Positions 6,635 to 8,000 of a stretch of DNA of 8,000 nucleotides are shown here, in pieces. The notes below the pieces were generated by a model. The model searched no databases. It was not told where the DNA came from and saw only the letters and a list, made by a program, of their open reading frames with translations. The stretch comes from an uncultured Candidatus Melainabacteria bacterium (GTDB lineage: Bacteria > Cyanobacteriota > Vampirovibrionia > Gastranaerophilales > Gastranaerophilaceae): assembly GCA_934693215.1 (NCBI GenBank), contig CAKUVB010000077.1, forward strand, positions 1 to 8,000, written 5' to 3'. A program made the position numbers and the translations under genes. Position 1 is the stretch's first letter. Each line of letters starts with the position of its first letter.

Positions 6635-7972
6635 ATGAATATGTTGTGTGTAAACTTACCATTTTTTAATAATGGTAAAATAGCTAACAAATCTGTTAAT
6701 CGTGCTACAAATAATGTAGTAACAACTCCAAAGTTTAATACGGGAGTTACGAGTGATGTTTTTATTCGAACATCTCCATCGTTTGGTTCTGCAACTTCTA
6801 ATGGTAAATTCTTGATGAAGTTAAGTCGTATTAGAGATCCTTATAGCGGGGTTATAATACTAAGACCAAATGAAGTTGATGGTATTTGTAGTGCTTTGAA
6901 TAAAAAACAATCTACAGCTGGCAAATTACATATTCTAGGAGAACATACAGAAAGTATGTTACCTGTAGAAAGAGGAATGTATAGCTTCTTTTGTGAAGTA
7001 AATAAAAAAAATAAAAATATGAGTGTTTCTGAAATATTAAGAGCTCAATATCCTTATTCAATAAGAGGATTGATATCTCATCAAAATAAAGTTTTTAATT
7101 CTATAGAAAAGGCTTCAGAGAAAATTTCAGAGAAAAATAGAACAAAAGTGTTTGATGAATTAGCAGAAGCAAGAGAGAGAATATTATTACCGGAAGAAGA
7201 TTTAAAACATAGATTTAAAAGAAAAACTTTTATAGATAAGCTTGTAAAGATTCAATGTAATGACATATTAGATAACGTAAAAGAAAATATTAAAACATTA
7301 CCAGAAGATAAAATGCTTGATGCAAAAAAATCATATTCTAAAGCTCGTTATTCAATTAATAATATGCCACATGATAAGTATATTGATAATGAGCATAGAC
7401 CTATAGATTTAGTTAGAAGCTTACAAAGGAAGTATGTACCTGATTATAAAGATGAAATGGCAGAGATAATTGATATCGCAGAAAATCTTCCGACATCAAG
7501 TGATAGTATGAATGCGTTTGTTGTTAAATATGCAGATAGAACAGACCAAGAAATTTGCAATCGTTTAGTTATGCCTTCTAGAGCTTCTGTAGAACATATT
7601 CATGCGGATTCTTTGGGTGGTGAAAATGAAGCTCCTAATTTTATGTTAGCAACTTCAGCAAGAAATAGTGAACGAGGAAATATGCCAATTCAGGAATTTA
7701 TAAAAAAATATCCTGATATTCCTAAATATAGTCAGCAATATATAGATGATGTTATTAGGGAAGGTAATAAAGGTAAATTAGCTGGTTACGAGTGGTATCC
7801 GTACCTATTTAAAGACAATTATAAGAAAGAATCTGGGATTAATCTTGATATTTCAAAATATAAAATAAAGCCTGAAAATGCGTTTTACAGTTTACCACCA
7901 AGGTTAAGAGATGATTATCCTAAATATAAACAATATATTCCAGACCCAACAGAGCCATTAAATATAAAATAA
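6635..7972 (+). CDS. HNH-fold nuclease-like protein with large helical insertion
   Basis: The chosen ATG at 6635 gives 445 residues; an ATG at 6629 would add two but is too close to the ribosome binding site. Residues about 1-58 are a polar, low-complexity leader (Asn/Thr/Ser/Val) ending in SPSFGS, without signal peptide. Residues 68-72 read DPYSG, like the first knuckle of HNH domains (CxYSG or CPYCG) but with no Cys. About 247 mostly helical, charged residues follow. The core lies at 320-351: E320-H321, a GG turn, N335 in PNFML, and N344 followed by RGN, an H-N-N arrangement in which H321 would be the general base. About 95 residues rich in Tyr, Pro and Lys follow, including QQYIDDVI. No CxxC zinc site is present. 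It probably cuts DNA or RNA, but activity is inferred. It follows the metallopeptidase by about 50 bp, probably in the same transcript, and ends at a terminator. Confidence 0.65.
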   Translation: MNMLCVNLPFFNNGKIANKSVNRATNNVVTTPKFNTGVTSDVFIRTSPSFGSATSNGKFLMKLSRIRDPYSGVIILRPNEVDGICSALNKKQSTAGKLHILGEHTESMLPVERGMYSFFCEVNKKNKNMSVSEILRAQYPYSIRGLISHQNKVFNSIEKASEKISEKNRTKVFDELAEARERILLPEEDLKHRFKRKTFIDKLVKIQCNDILDNVKENIKTLPEDKMLDAKKSYSKARYSINNMPHDKYIDNEHRPIDLVRSLQRKYVPDYKDEMAEIIDIAENLPTSSDSMNAFVVKYADRTDQEICNRLVMPSRASVEHIHADSLGGENEAPNFMLATSARNSERGNMPIQEFIKKYPDIPKYSQQYIDDVIREGNKGKLAGYEWYPYLFKDNYKKESGINLDISKYKIKPENAFYSLPPRLRDDYPKYKQYIPDPTEPLNIK

Positions 7973-7980
7973 AAAAAGAA

Positions 7981-8000
7981 GTTATGGATTACTCCATAAC
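7981..8000 (+). terminator. Predicted Rho-independent terminator, cut by the window edge
   Basis: GTTATGGA (7981-7988) and TCCATAAC (7993-8000) form a perfect 8-bp stem with a TTAC loop, starting 8 nt after the stop of the HNH gene. An A-rich run (7971-7980) precedes it and would pair with a T-run if one follows the stem, but the expected T-run lies beyond the window. The upstream A-tract means it could also stop transcription coming from the opposite direction. Confidence 0.75.

Noticed and set aside
6635..7972. HNH protein as a Cas9, IscB or CRISPR-linked nuclease
   Set aside because: Despite the matching HNH spacing there is no RuvC motif, no bridge helix, no CRISPR repeat and no other cas gene in the window.

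Overview
The window is a very AT-rich bacterial segment with five genes, all on the + strand and closely packed. It uses the standard code: stops are TAA or TAG, and tryptophan is TGG. Recognisable Shine-Dalgarno sequences precede the two genes that do not overlap an upstream gene. The low GC, the very large Asn/Ser/Asp/Lys-rich coiled-coil protein, and the polar N-terminal leader with an SPSFGS-type motif on the last protein suggest a gut-type lineage such as Gastranaerophilales (Melainabacteria/Vampirovibrionia). This assignment is an inference; low-GC Firmicutes or another AT-rich gut clade cannot be excluded from one window.

Layout. (1) Positions 3-4031 hold the 3' part of a giant coiled-coil gene. 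Its frame is open to the left window edge, so the true start lies upstream. (2) Positions 4015-5400 hold a complete GlcD/D-2-hydroxyacid dehydrogenase-type FAD oxidoreductase, overlapping the coiled-coil gene by 17 bp. (3) An 84-bp gap carries the only convincing promoter, an extended -10 buried in one arm of a perfect inverted repeat, followed by a strong ribosome binding site. (4) Positions 5485-5799 hold cutA, which overlaps by 25 bp a putative HEXXH zinc metallopeptidase gene (5775-6584). (5) After about 50 bp comes a protein with a C-terminal HNH-type nuclease core (about 6635-7972), ending at a terminator hairpin on the right window edge.

The genes look like two transcription units: coiled coil plus flavoprotein, then cutA, metallopeptidase and HNH protein. 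Only the flavoprotein and CutA have well-established families. No shared pathway can be read from the gene content. The most interesting items are the stand-alone HNH protein, whose H-N-N spacing matches the Cas9 HNH core and which has a distant PYSG motif; the metallopeptidase beside it; and the giant coiled-coil protein with tandem 19-20 residue repeats and a distinct C-terminal domain.
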